The notes under the pieces were generated by a model, which searched no databases, was not told the DNA's origin, and saw only the letters and a list, made by a program, of their open reading frames with translations. The translations under genes were made by a program, and so were the position numbers. Of a stretch of 24,930 nt of DNA, positions 7,150-14,060 are shown piece by piece (position 1 is the stretch's first letter; the number at the start of each line of letters is the position of its first letter). This DNA comes from an uncultured Clostridia bacterium (GTDB lineage: Bacteria > Bacillota > Clostridia > Oscillospirales > Oscillospiraceae), in NCBI GenBank assembly GCA_946539175.1, contig CAMNHH010000009.1:1-24930 (forward strand), written 5' to 3'.

Positions 7150-7389
7150 ATGGTTAAGATCAGACTGAGAAGAATGGGCGCCAAGAAGAGCCCCTACTAC
7201 CGCATCGTTGTCGCTGACTCCCGCAGCCCCCGCGACGGCCGCTGCATCGAGGAGATCGGCTCCTACGATCCCCGCACCAATCCCGCTGCCATCACCGTGG
7301 ACGTGGAGAAGGCCCAGAACTGGATCAAGAACGGCGCCCAGCCCACCGACACCGCGAGAGGACTGCTGAAGAAGGCCGGCGTTCTGTAA
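7150..7389 (+). CDS. rpsP: 30S ribosomal protein S16
   Basis: At 79 aa this is a full-length S16, a small-subunit protein that binds 16S rRNA early in 30S assembly. The start MVKIRLRRMGAKKSPYYRIV, DSRSPRDGR, IEEIGSYDP and the C-terminal AQPTDTARGLLKKAGV are diagnostic. AAGGAG (7136-7141) lies eight bases before the ATG. Its own promoter is probably in the AT-rich stretch 7100-7130, where TATTAT occurs at 7121 and 7124, but I find no good -35 box, so read-through from ffh is also possible. khpA follows after 17 bases, the standard Firmicute order. Confidence 0.98.
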   Translation: MVKIRLRRMGAKKSPYYRIVVADSRSPRDGRCIEEIGSYDPRTNPAAITVDVEKAQNWIKNGAQPTDTARGLLKKAGVL

Positions 7390-7406
7390 GAACCGAGGGC
7401 TGAACG

Positions 7407-7634
7407 ATGAAAGAACTGCTGCTCTATATCGCCCGCAGTCTGGTGGAGCACCCGGAGCAGGTCACGGTGGAGTCCTTTGAGGGCGACCCCCTGGTCCTGG
7501 AGCTTCGCGTTGCCCCCGAGGATATGGGCAAGGTCATCGGCCGCGGCGGCCGGATCGCCAAGGAGATCCGGGCCATCATGAAGTCCGTTGCCCAGCGCCA
7601 GGGCGTTCGCGTCAGCGTAGAGATCGTGGACTGA
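7407..7634 (+). CDS. khpA: KH-domain RNA-binding protein KhpA (YlqC)
   Basis: This 75-residue protein consists of a single KH domain. The RNA-gripping GxxG loop is GRGG at residues 45-48 in GKVIGRGGRIAKEIRAIMK. KhpA pairs with KhpB (Jag/EloR) and binds many RNAs; in streptococci the pair affects cell elongation and division. GAGGG at about 7395-7399 gives a modest Shine-Dalgarno seven bases ahead of the ATG. Its place between rpsP and rimM is conserved in Firmicutes, but here a terminator and an insert of about 800 bases separate it from rimM. Confidence 0.96.
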   Translation: MKELLLYIARSLVEHPEQVTVESFEGDPLVLELRVAPEDMGKVIGRGGRIAKEIRAIMKSVAQRQGVRVSVEIVD

Positions 7635-7638
7635 AGCC

Positions 7639-7674
7639 AAAAAGGGCTGCTGCTGTGAGGCAGCGGCCCTTTTT
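7639..7674 (+). terminator. Rho-independent terminator after khpA
   Basis: The arms 7639-7653 and 7660-7674 pair over 15 positions with one G-T wobble, six-base loop TGTGAG, and the right arm ends in TTTTT. It lies five bases after the khpA stop, so rimM-trmD must use another promoter. Confidence 0.9.
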
Positions 7675-7675
7675 G

Positions 7676-7824
7676 TAATTGAAAATTGAGAATTGACAAT
7701 TGAAAATTGTCGGGTATTATAAAAGTAGGGGACGGGGGAAACGGATTCCGCGACCGGTGTGCGCACTGGCCGCGCAATGACAATCACGTGGCGCTCCTGC
7801 TGCAGGGACGAGCATCGCTCGTCC
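7676..7824. repeat. AATTGA tract and two palindromes, interspersed-repeat-like
   Basis: Bases 7678-7710 are built from AATTGAAAATTGA-like units, the reverse-complement partner of the TTTTCAA tract at 7056-7088. After it comes a hairpin with core arms CCGGTG (7754-7759) and CACTGG (7764-7769), extended by four more pairs after one mismatch. A perfect 8-bp hairpin follows (GGACGAGC 7806-7813, GCTCGTCC 7817-7824, loop ATC). Palindromes of this kind next to a CGCAATGACAAT segment remind me of interspersed repeats in Faecalibacterium-type genomes, but that is memory, not a search. Confidence 0.5.
7693..7720 (+). promoter_or_regulatory. Promoter inside the repeat, facing the insert ORF and rimM
   Basis: TTGACA (7693-7698), 16-base spacer, TATTAT (7715-7720). 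It follows the khpA terminator directly and could transcribe the insert ORF and the rimM-trmD-sir2 genes. The -35 box is part of the AATTGA repeat. Confidence 0.6.
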
Positions 7825-7902
7825 GCCGTTCCCCGCGTCCTGAAACAGAAAAAAGCAAATTGCAGAACCGGCGAAGAAAACGTGATGAAAGGAAACGCTG
7901 CG

Positions 7903-8436
7903 ATGTGGCAATCCGATAAGCGTTATTTCACAAAGTCGTGTGTTCTCGCAGGACTGATTTGCTTTTCTGATCCCATCCTGACGTTGATTTTCGGGTTGTT
8001 TTTTGATGCGGAACGCGACGCCATGATGACTGTTGTCGGTGGCTGGCTGCTGATTTTTGTGTGCTGCCTTGTCTATGGATTGATACGAGTCGTGCTGGAG
8101 CATCGACTGATTCGGCTTCAGACGAGCGATTATGGGTTGAGACTTCTCTTTGAGGCCGCGAAACCGTTGTATCCGAACAGTCTGCATTTTCTCGGTGCAA
8201 ATGTGATGATTTGGGCGGGGCGGGCGGCACTGCATCGGAGCTTCATTTCGGAGATGCTGGTGAAACCCGGCAACAAGTACAACGATTTGGGCGGCTGGGA
8301 TTGCCGCTGCAGCTGTCCTGACGGACAAACCATCGTATTTTCGCGGCGGATCGAGAGGACGCGGAAAACCTGCTGGAATGGTGGGCCGGAACAAGGGTGC
8401 AAAGAAAGTGTTTTTCACAGGAGAAATGATAAATGA
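7903..8436 (+). CDS. Unknown two-TM membrane protein in low-GC insert, possibly frameshifted
   Basis: I do not recognise this protein. From ATG 7903 (AAAGGAAA nine bases upstream; ATG 7885 is an alternative) it has 177 residues. TM helices are predicted at about 12-34 and 41-66, followed by a cytoplasmic part ending around LHFLGANVMIWAGRAALHRS and a Cys-rich DCRCSCPDGQ. The last 30 residues look out of frame: a -1 shift between 8322 and 8346 gives FAADREDAENLLEWWAG and a stop at 8427-8429, a far more natural C-terminus. The base composition is clearly lower in GC than its neighbours and the sequence interrupts a conserved gene order, both signs of insertion. As written, the stop overlaps the rimM start (ATGA). 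It could be a real gene with a single-base error, or a decaying one. Confidence 0.5.
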   Translation: MWQSDKRYFTKSCVLAGLICFSDPILTLIFGLFFDAERDAMMTVVGGWLLIFVCCLVYGLIRVVLEHRLIRLQTSDYGLRLLFEAAKPLYPNSLHFLGANVMIWAGRAALHRSFISEMLVKPGNKYNDLGGWDCRCSCPDGQTIVFSRRIERTRKTCWNGGPEQGCKESVFHRRNDK

Positions 8437-8978
8437 ACGAAAAATATCTGGAAACCGGAAAGATCGTTTCCACCCACGGCATTCGCGGGGAAGTGAAGGT
8501 CCTGCCCTGGGCGGACACGCCGGAGTTTCTGACCCGCTTCAAGACCTTTTACCTTGCAGGGGCGAGCGTTGCCCAGCCCAAGGGAGAAGGACGGTCGATG
8601 TCCGCCCCTTCGGCGCTGACTGTAGAGAGCAGCCGCGTCCAGAAGACCGTGGTGCTGATCAAATTCAAGGGCGTCGACACCGTGGAGCAGGCCCAGCAGC
8701 TCCGGGACAAGGTGCTGTACATCGCCCGGGACGACTCCCATATTCCGGCGGGCACCGTGTTCCACGCGGATCTGATCGGCCTGCCGGTCCGGGCCGACGG
8801 CGCGGAGATCGGCAAAATCGAGGAGATCCTATCCATGCCCGCCTCCGACGTCTGGGTGGTGAAGGGGGAGCATACCTATATGATCCCCCAGGTCAAGGCC
8901 TTCGTGCCCTCCCTGGATTTTTCCAAGGGATACCTGGAAGTGAATCTCATTGAGGGGATGCGGACCGATGAGAATTGA
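8433..8978 (+). CDS. rimM: Ribosome maturation factor RimM
   Basis: This 181-residue protein has the RimM layout. The N-terminal beta-barrel begins with YLETGKIVSTHGIRGEVKV (residues 5-23), and a PRC barrel follows from about 100, with DLIGLPVRADGAEIGKIEEIL, DVWVVKG and MIPQVKAFVPSLDF. RimM binds S19 and helps the 30S head mature. AGGAGAA at 8419-8425 gives a good Shine-Dalgarno seven bases before the ATG. Its 3' end overlaps trmD by 11 bases. In most Firmicutes it directly follows khpA; here it lies behind the inserted ORF and repeat-borne promoter. Confidence 0.97.
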   Translation: MNEKYLETGKIVSTHGIRGEVKVLPWADTPEFLTRFKTFYLAGASVAQPKGEGRSMSAPSALTVESSRVQKTVVLIKFKGVDTVEQAQQLRDKVLYIARDDSHIPAGTVFHADLIGLPVRADGAEIGKIEEILSMPASDVWVVKGEHTYMIPQVKAFVPSLDFSKGYLEVNLIEGMRTDEN

Positions 8979-9753
8979 CATCATGACATTATTCCCGGAT
9001 ACCGTGGGGGACGTGCTTTCGGAGTCCATCATCGGCAGGGCCCAGGAGCGGGGCTTCGTTACGATCCGCACCCACCAGATCCGGGACTGGACCACCAACA
9101 AGCAGAACCAGGTGGACGACTACCCCTACGGGGGCGGCCACGGGGCCGTCATGCAGGCGGATCCCCTCTATCGCTGCTGGGTCCATATCTGCGAAGAAAC
9201 CGGCGTCCGCCCGCATACAATCTATATGTCCCCCTGCGGCGCGGTCTTTGACCAGGGCCACGCCCGCCGCCTGGCCGCCGACTATGAGAATCTGATTCTG
9301 GTCTGCGGCCACTACGAGGGGATCGACCAGCGCTTCATCGACGAGTGCGTGGACGAGGAGCTGTCTCTGGGGGATTTCGTCCTGACCGGCGGGGAGATCG
9401 CAGCCATGGCCGTCACTGACGCCGTCTGCCGCCTGCTGCCCGGAGTGCTCTCCGATCCGGAATGCTTTGAGGAGGAGAGTCACTGGAACGGGCTGTTGGA
9501 ATATCCTCAGTACAGCCGCCCTGCCGTCTGGCACGACCGGCCCGTGCCGGAGATCCTCACCTCGGGGGACCACGCCAAGGTGGCCCGCTGGCGCCGCAAG
9601 CAGTCCATCCTCCGCACCATGCGCCGCCGCCCGGACCTCTTCGCCCGGCTGCGCCTGCCCGACAAAACGAAAGCCGAAAAGAAATTCATTCAGGAACTGG
9701 AGGAGGAAGACCATGAATTCCAAGCTCGATACGCTGAAAACCTGGGTCGATGA
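8968..9753 (+). CDS. trmD: tRNA (guanine-37-N1)-methyltransferase TrmD
   Basis: I use ATG 8968 (MRIDIMTLFPD), which matches the family start; an in-frame ATG at 8950 lies deeper inside rimM and adds an atypical leader. The product is 261 aa. TrmD methylates G37 of tRNAs reading CNN and some other codons, preventing +1 frameshifts, and uses a SPOUT trefoil knot to bind SAM. Visible motifs are DDYPYGGGHGAVMQADPL (50-67; most members have GAGMVM), the knot VCGHYEGIDQR (112-122, His where Arg is usual), DEELSLGDFVLTGGE (129-143) and SGDHAKVARWRR (199-210) with the catalytic Asp201. The variations are mild and I expect activity. In Firmicutes rplS usually follows; here sir2 begins within the end of trmD. 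Confidence 0.97.
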   Translation: MRIDIMTLFPDTVGDVLSESIIGRAQERGFVTIRTHQIRDWTTNKQNQVDDYPYGGGHGAVMQADPLYRCWVHICEETGVRPHTIYMSPCGAVFDQGHARRLAADYENLILVCGHYEGIDQRFIDECVDEELSLGDFVLTGGEIAAMAVTDAVCRLLPGVLSDPECFEEESHWNGLLEYPQYSRPAVWHDRPVPEILTSGDHAKVARWRRKQSILRTMRRRPDLFARLRLPDKTKAEKKFIQELEEEDHEFQARYAENLGR

Positions 9754-10429
9754 GGCCCGACGCATCGTTTTCTTCGGCGGAGCCGGGGTCTCCACCGAGA
9801 GCGGCATTCCCGACTTTCGCTCCGTGGACGGTCTCTACAACCAGAAGTTCAAGTACCCGCCGGAGACCATCATTTCCCACAGCTTCTTTGAGCAGCGGCC
9901 CGAGGAGTTTTTCGAGTTCTACAAGGAGAAGATGCTGCCCCTGGGCTTCGAGCCCAACGTGACCCACAAGGTCCTGGCCCGCTGGGAGCGGGAGGGGAAG
10001 CTGCTGGCGGTGGTGACCCAGAACATCGACGGCCTGCACCAGAAGGCCGGCAGCAAAAATGTGCTGGAGCTCCACGGCTCCGTGCTGCGGAACTACTGCG
10101 TCCGCTGCCATAAGAGCTACTCCGCCGAGTTTGTCAAGAACAGCCGGGGCGTGCCGCTGTGCGACTGCGGCGGCATCGTCAAGCCCGACGTGGTGCTCTA
10201 CGAGGAGAGCCTGGACCAGGACGTGATGTACCGGGCCGCCCGGGCCATCTCCGAGGCGGACCTGCTGATCGTGGCGGGTACCTCCCTGACCGTCTACCCG
10301 GCGGCGGGCATGATCCGCTATTACCGGGGCAGCCGCCTGGCGCTGATCAACCGGGACGAGACCCCCTATGACCGGGAGGCCGACCTGGTGCTCCACGAAA
10401 AGCTGGGCAAGCTGTTCCGGGAGCTGTAA
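9713..10429 (+). CDS. cobB: NAD-dependent protein deacylase, Sir2 family
   Basis: The 238-residue product is a compact bacterial sirtuin that removes acetyl or other acyl groups from lysines at the cost of NAD. Motifs in order are GGAGVSTESGIPDFRS (22-37, NAD pocket), TQNIDGLH (102-109), catalytic His121 in ELHGS, a zinc site from C129, C132, C150 and C152 (the second pair is CxC, where CxxC is more usual), GIVKPDVV (154-161), and AGTSLTVYPAAG for cofactor binding. GGAGGAGGAAGA at 9699-9709 marks ATG 9713, so the gene overlaps the end of trmD by 41 bases in another frame. Upstream in-frame codons inside trmD are not a credible N-terminus. Sirtuin class and preferred acyl group cannot be told from the sequence alone. 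Confidence 0.95.
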   Translation: MNSKLDTLKTWVDEARRIVFFGGAGVSTESGIPDFRSVDGLYNQKFKYPPETIISHSFFEQRPEEFFEFYKEKMLPLGFEPNVTHKVLARWEREGKLLAVVTQNIDGLHQKAGSKNVLELHGSVLRNYCVRCHKSYSAEFVKNSRGVPLCDCGGIVKPDVVLYEESLDQDVMYRAARAISEADLLIVAGTSLTVYPAAGMIRYYRGSRLALINRDETPYDREADLVLHEKLGKLFREL

Positions 10430-10654
10430 AAAGCGCCTGGAAATACTGCATACACGGGAAAAACATGCAATTATTCATCATTTCGACCAAAAACGCAATG
10501 AAAAAAAGAAGTGAATAACCGTATATTCCAGGGAAAAACCGGCTTTTTCAAGGCCTTTCCTTGTGAAAGCTACCGGAATAGGGCCCCGGGGCGGTTGCAC
10601 TCTTTAGGAATTTTCCCAAATATCAGAATTTATGAAATTTGTGTTAAAAAGTGA
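10430..10654. other. AT-rich intergenic region, no gene seen
   Basis: This is the first part of a 318-base gap between sir2 and the four-TM gene. I see no ORF with a ribosome-binding site. A stem with one mismatch can form between about 10541-10551 and 10558-10568, but no T-run follows, so termination after sir2 is unproven. Confidence 0.6.
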
Positions 10655-10683
10655 TTGAAAAAAGCGGATCTGTATGCTAAAAT
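10655..10683 (+). promoter_or_regulatory. Promoter for the first importer region
   Basis: TTGAAA (10655-10660), 17-base spacer, TAAAAT (10678-10683) preceded by an extended TGC. Transcription would start near 10690 and give a leader of about 58 bases ahead of the four-TM gene. It is the only good promoter I find upstream of the whole first ABC importer. Confidence 0.75.
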
Positions 10684-10747
10684 AGGGAAGAACAACGGAA
10701 GAGGCGTTTTCCGCGGGAAACCGGCTTCCGGCCCGGAGGCAGCGTCT

Positions 10748-11368
10748 ATGGCGAAAAATCAACCCAAGAACGAGAAACGGTCCGACCGGATCATCGGCAG
10801 GCGCTACCGCTACACCGGCGACTACAAGGTTCTGCCCGCCATGGGCGGCTCCCGGGAGCGCCGGGTGGTCTACGTGGGCAAGTGGATCCTACCCGCCAAC
10901 GAGCCGGAGGAATACCGCAAAATCGTCCTGTGGATGCGGCTGCTGCTGGGCGTCGCGGTGCTGGCCTTCGCCGGTGCCATTCAGGTCCTGCCGGCGCCCA
11001 TGACCAACAAGTGGTACGTCCCCGTGCTGATGATCGCCGTCTTCCCCCTGGCCTACGGGGTCCTGGGTGCCTTCGCCCTCCCTGCCGCCCGGCGCCGCAT
11101 GGAGCGGCAGCAGTACGACAAGAGCTTCGTCCGGGTGGGCCACAGCGCCGTTTTTGCCCTGGCGGTGATGGGTCTGGGCGCCCTGGGCACCGGGATCTTC
11201 TGGATCGTCAACGCCGCCGGCGGCCTGGAGCCGAGGCTGGCCTACACCCTGCGGGACGGTCTGTATCTGCTGCTGCTGGCCCTGTCGGCGGGAGCGGAGC
11301 TGGCCGTCTGGAAGCTGTTCCGCCGCGTCCGCCCCGAAACCCTGGAGGAGGGGGACGAGGGGACTTGA
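10748..11368 (+). CDS. Unknown four-TM membrane protein upstream of peptide importer
   Basis: I do not recognise the family. ATG 10748 is chosen because GGAGG (10735-10739) lies eight bases upstream; the frame is open further 5' through the promoter but has no Shine-Dalgarno there. The 206-residue product starts with a basic cytosolic segment (about 60 residues, including RRYRYTGDYKVLP and RRVVYVGKWILPA). Four TM helices follow at about 61-82, 89-112, 131-153 and 166-189, and the tail is short and acidic. A promoter lies just upstream, and the binding-protein gene of the importer starts 65 bases after its stop, so it may be co-transcribed with the importer. A role in that system is a guess from position only. 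Confidence 0.7.
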   Translation: MAKNQPKNEKRSDRIIGRRYRYTGDYKVLPAMGGSRERRVVYVGKWILPANEPEEYRKIVLWMRLLLGVAVLAFAGAIQVLPAPMTNKWYVPVLMIAVFPLAYGVLGAFALPAARRRMERQQYDKSFVRVGHSAVFALAVMGLGALGTGIFWIVNAAGGLEPRLAYTLRDGLYLLLLALSAGAELAVWKLFRRVRPETLEEGDEGT

Positions 11369-11380
11369 ATCCGTATCAGA

Positions 11381-11402
11381 CATCCGCGGCCTGCCGCGGG
11401 TG
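11381..11402 (+). other. Leader hairpin before the first binding-protein gene
   Basis: CATCCGCGG (11381-11389) pairs with 11394-11402 around loop CCTG, nine pairs including one wobble. No T-run follows, so it is not a standard terminator; it may mark a processing or stabilising structure between the four-TM gene and the abundant lipoprotein message. Confidence 0.4.
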
Positions 11403-11433
11403 ATCAGATAAAAAATCTATTAGGAGGAATAAC

Positions 11434-13944
11434 ATGCAAAACCTGAAGAAAATCCTTGCGCTCCTGCTGGCTCTTGTGATGGTTTTCGCGCTGGTTGCCT
11501 GCTCCGGCACTGAGGGCAACAAGGACACCACCGCTGCTCCCGCCACCGAGGGCACCAAGGGCACCGAGGGCACCAAGACCGAGCCCGCCCCCGAGACCAC
11601 CAAGGGCGAAGAGCCCGCTCCCGAAAACGACACCCCCCTGGTTGTCGCTTACAGCCCCTTCTCTCAGAAGTTCAGCCCCTTCTATGCGGACACCGCCTAT
11701 GACCAGGACGTGGCCGGCTTGGTGGGCCTGGGCCTGATGACCACCGACCGTATGGGCGGCATCATCTACAACGCCATCGAGGGCGAGACCGTCAACTACA
11801 ACGGCACCGACTACACCTACACCGGTCCTGCTGATCTGAAGGTTGAGTACGATGAGGCCAACGACCTGACCGTCTACACCGCCAAGCTGCGGGAAGACCT
11901 GAAGTTCTGGGACGGCGAGCCCGTCACCGCCAAGGACATCCTGTTCACCTACTACACCTACCTGGATCCCGCTTACGTCGGCTCCACCTCTCTGAGCTCC
12001 TACGACATCGTGGGCCTCAACAGCTGGCGGACCCAGACCTCCGACGAAGTCTTCGAGAAGTACAACGGCCTCGTTGACAAGATGCTGGAGGACGGCGAGG
12101 GCGAAGGCTACGTGGCCAACGACGAGTACACCGAAGAGATGTACACCGAGTTCTGGGGCAAGATCAACGAGCGTTGGACCAACGTCGTTGAGGGCATCGT
12201 GAACTACGTCAACGAGAACTACAACGTGGACGATTACGCCAGCATGGTTGGCAAGACGACCTACGCTGAGATCGCCGAGAACGAAGGCCTGAAGATCGCC
12301 TACGGCATGGCGCTGTGGGGCTTCGGCAAGCTGGGCGAGGACGGCAGCTTTGCCGATGCCGCCGGCCTGAAGACCTATGATCTGGTCGAGACCTTCCCCA
12401 CCATCGAGGACTACGTTGCCGTGACCAAGGCTGCCTACGACGGCGACCCCTCTGAGTTCTACTCCGTGGAATCCTCCGGTGCCGACGATGGCGACATCGA
12501 CGCTTACGCCCGCAGCAGCTTCATTGAGAAGTTCGGCGTGGACGAAATGGGCGGCGAGAAGATCACCTCCATCTCCGGCATCAAGATGGTTGACGACTAC
12601 ACTGTGGAAGTCACCGTCAAGGGCTACTCCGCTCCCGCTGTTTACTCCATCCTGGGCATCACCATCACCCCCATGCACTACTACGGCGATCCCGACAAGT
12701 GGGATCCTGACAACGGCCTGTACGGCTTCGAGGAGAACGACCTGAGCAAGGTCAAGGATCTGACCGAGACGCCTCGCGGCGCCGGCCCCTACATCTTCGA
12801 GTCCTACAAGGACAAGGTCGTCACCTTCAAGGCCAACCCCAACTGGTACAAGGGCGAGCCCAAGATCAAGACCATCCTCTTCAAGGAAACCTCTTCCGCT
12901 GAAGTTGCCACCGCTGTTTCCACCGGCGACGCCGACGCGGGCGAAATGACCGGCTCCCGTACCCGTTTCGAGGAAGTTGCCGCCATCAACTCCAACGGCG
13001 AGATCACCGGCGACGTCATCACCACCTCCAAGGTTGACAACCTGGGCTACGGCTACATCGGCATGAACGCCGACACCATGAACGTGGGCGGCGATCCTGC
13101 CTCCGATGCCTCCAAGGCTCTGCGTAAGGGCATTGCCACCATCCTGGCCGTGTACCGCGACGTGGCTTACGACTCCTACTACGGCGAAGCCGCTTCCGTC
13201 ATCCAGTACCCCATCTCCAACACCTCCTGGGCCGCTCCCCAGGCTTCCGACCCCGACTACAAGCTGGCCTTCTCTCAGGACGCCGACGGCAATGACATCT
13301 ACACTGCCGACATGACGCCCGAGCAGAAGTACGAGGCTGCCAAGGCCGCTGCCCTGACCTGGTTCGAGGCTGCCGGCTACACCGTCGAGGACGGCAAGGT
13401 CACCGCCGCTCCCGAGGGCGCCAAGCTGTCCTACGAGGTCATTATCCCCGCTGACGGCCAGGGCGATCACCCCTCCTACACCGTTCTCACCATGGCCAAG
13501 GAGGCCCTGCAGGAGATCGGCATCGAGCTGATCATCAACGACCCCGCTGACTCCAACGTTCTGTGGGATACCCTGGACGCCGGCTCTCAGGAGCTGTGGT
13601 GCGCCGCTTGGGGCTCCACCATCGACCCCGATATGTATCAGGTCTACCACGGCAACAACATCGTTGGCAAGGGCGGCACCGATTCCAACCACTACCACAT
13701 CGACGACCCTGAGCTGAACGAGCTGATCATGGAAGCCCGTACCTCCGACGACCAGAGCTTCCGTAAGTCCGCTTACAAGCAGTGCCTGGACATCATCGTT
13801 GACTGGGCCGTTGAAATCCCCGCTTACCAGCGTCAGAACTGCATCATCTTCTCCACCGAGCGGATCAACATCGACACCCTGACTCCCGACATCACCACGT
13901 TCTGGGGCTGGATGAACGACATCGAGAAACTCGAGATGCGCTAA
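11434..13944 (+). CDS. Peptide ABC transporter substrate-binding lipoprotein (family 5) with large insert
   Basis: The 836-residue protein has a lipoprotein signal (Cys23 in LVAC) and a Thr/Glu/Pro/Gly-rich linker to about residue 67. It then shows the family-5 solute-binding fold in normal order: LTVYTAKLREDLKFWDGEPVTAKDILFTYYTYLD (145-178), VDDYTVEVTVKGYSAP (386-401), GAGPYIFESYKDKVVTFKANPNWYKG (about 450-475) and the C-terminal ELNELIMEARTSDDQSFRKSAYKQCLDIIVDWAVEIP. Residues about 195-380 are an insert absent from typical DppA/OppA, which run 520-600 residues. It would capture peptides outside the cell and deliver them to the permeases encoded next. TAGGAGGAAT lies just ahead of ATG 11434. 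Codons are strongly biased to C-ending forms, as expected for a highly expressed gene. Peptide size and specificity cannot be told. Confidence 0.9.
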   Translation: MQNLKKILALLLALVMVFALVACSGTEGNKDTTAAPATEGTKGTEGTKTEPAPETTKGEEPAPENDTPLVVAYSPFSQKFSPFYADTAYDQDVAGLVGLGLMTTDRMGGIIYNAIEGETVNYNGTDYTYTGPADLKVEYDEANDLTVYTAKLREDLKFWDGEPVTAKDILFTYYTYLDPAYVGSTSLSSYDIVGLNSWRTQTSDEVFEKYNGLVDKMLEDGEGEGYVANDEYTEEMYTEFWGKINERWTNVVEGIVNYVNENYNVDDYASMVGKTTYAEIAENEGLKIAYGMALWGFGKLGEDGSFADAAGLKTYDLVETFPTIEDYVAVTKAAYDGDPSEFYSVESSGADDGDIDAYARSSFIEKFGVDEMGGEKITSISGIKMVDDYTVEVTVKGYSAPAVYSILGITITPMHYYGDPDKWDPDNGLYGFEENDLSKVKDLTETPRGAGPYIFESYKDKVVTFKANPNWYKGEPKIKTILFKETSSAEVATAVSTGDADAGEMTGSRTRFEEVAAINSNGEITGDVITTSKVDNLGYGYIGMNADTMNVGGDPASDASKALRKGIATILAVYRDVAYDSYYGEAASVIQYPISNTSWAAPQASDPDYKLAFSQDADGNDIYTADMTPEQKYEAAKAAALTWFEAAGYTVEDGKVTAAPEGAKLSYEVIIPADGQGDHPSYTVLTMAKEALQEIGIELIINDPADSNVLWDTLDAGSQELWCAAWGSTIDPDMYQVYHGNNIVGKGGTDSNHYHIDDPELNELIMEARTSDDQSFRKSAYKQCLDIIVDWAVEIPAYQRQNCIIFSTERINIDTLTPDITTFWGWMNDIEKLEMR

Positions 13945-13982
13945 ATCCCCCCGCAACCCAAGCCGTAACAAGTAACCAAAAG

Positions 13983-14011
13983 GGTGCGCCCACCAGTTTG
14001 GTGGGCGCACC
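13983..14011 (+). other. Intercistronic hairpin after the first binding-protein gene
   Basis: A perfect 13-bp stem joins 13983-13995 (GGTGCGCCCACCA) and 13999-14011, with loop GTT. No T-run follows. Such structures after binding-protein genes usually protect the upstream message and lower permease expression relative to the binding protein. Confidence 0.75.
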
Positions 14012-14060
14012 GACATTCCGTTAAAATCGTCGCGGCCTTGCGCTGCAAGAGGTGGTACAC

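Noticed and set aside
10655..10747. N-terminal extension of the four-TM protein starting at TTG 10655
   Set aside because: The TTG is the -35 box and the frame runs through the promoter; GGAGG plus ATG 10748 is the better start.
14052..14060. GTG 14052 as start of the OppB-like permease
   Set aside because: It overlaps the Shine-Dalgarno of ATG 14061, which gives the normal N-terminus.
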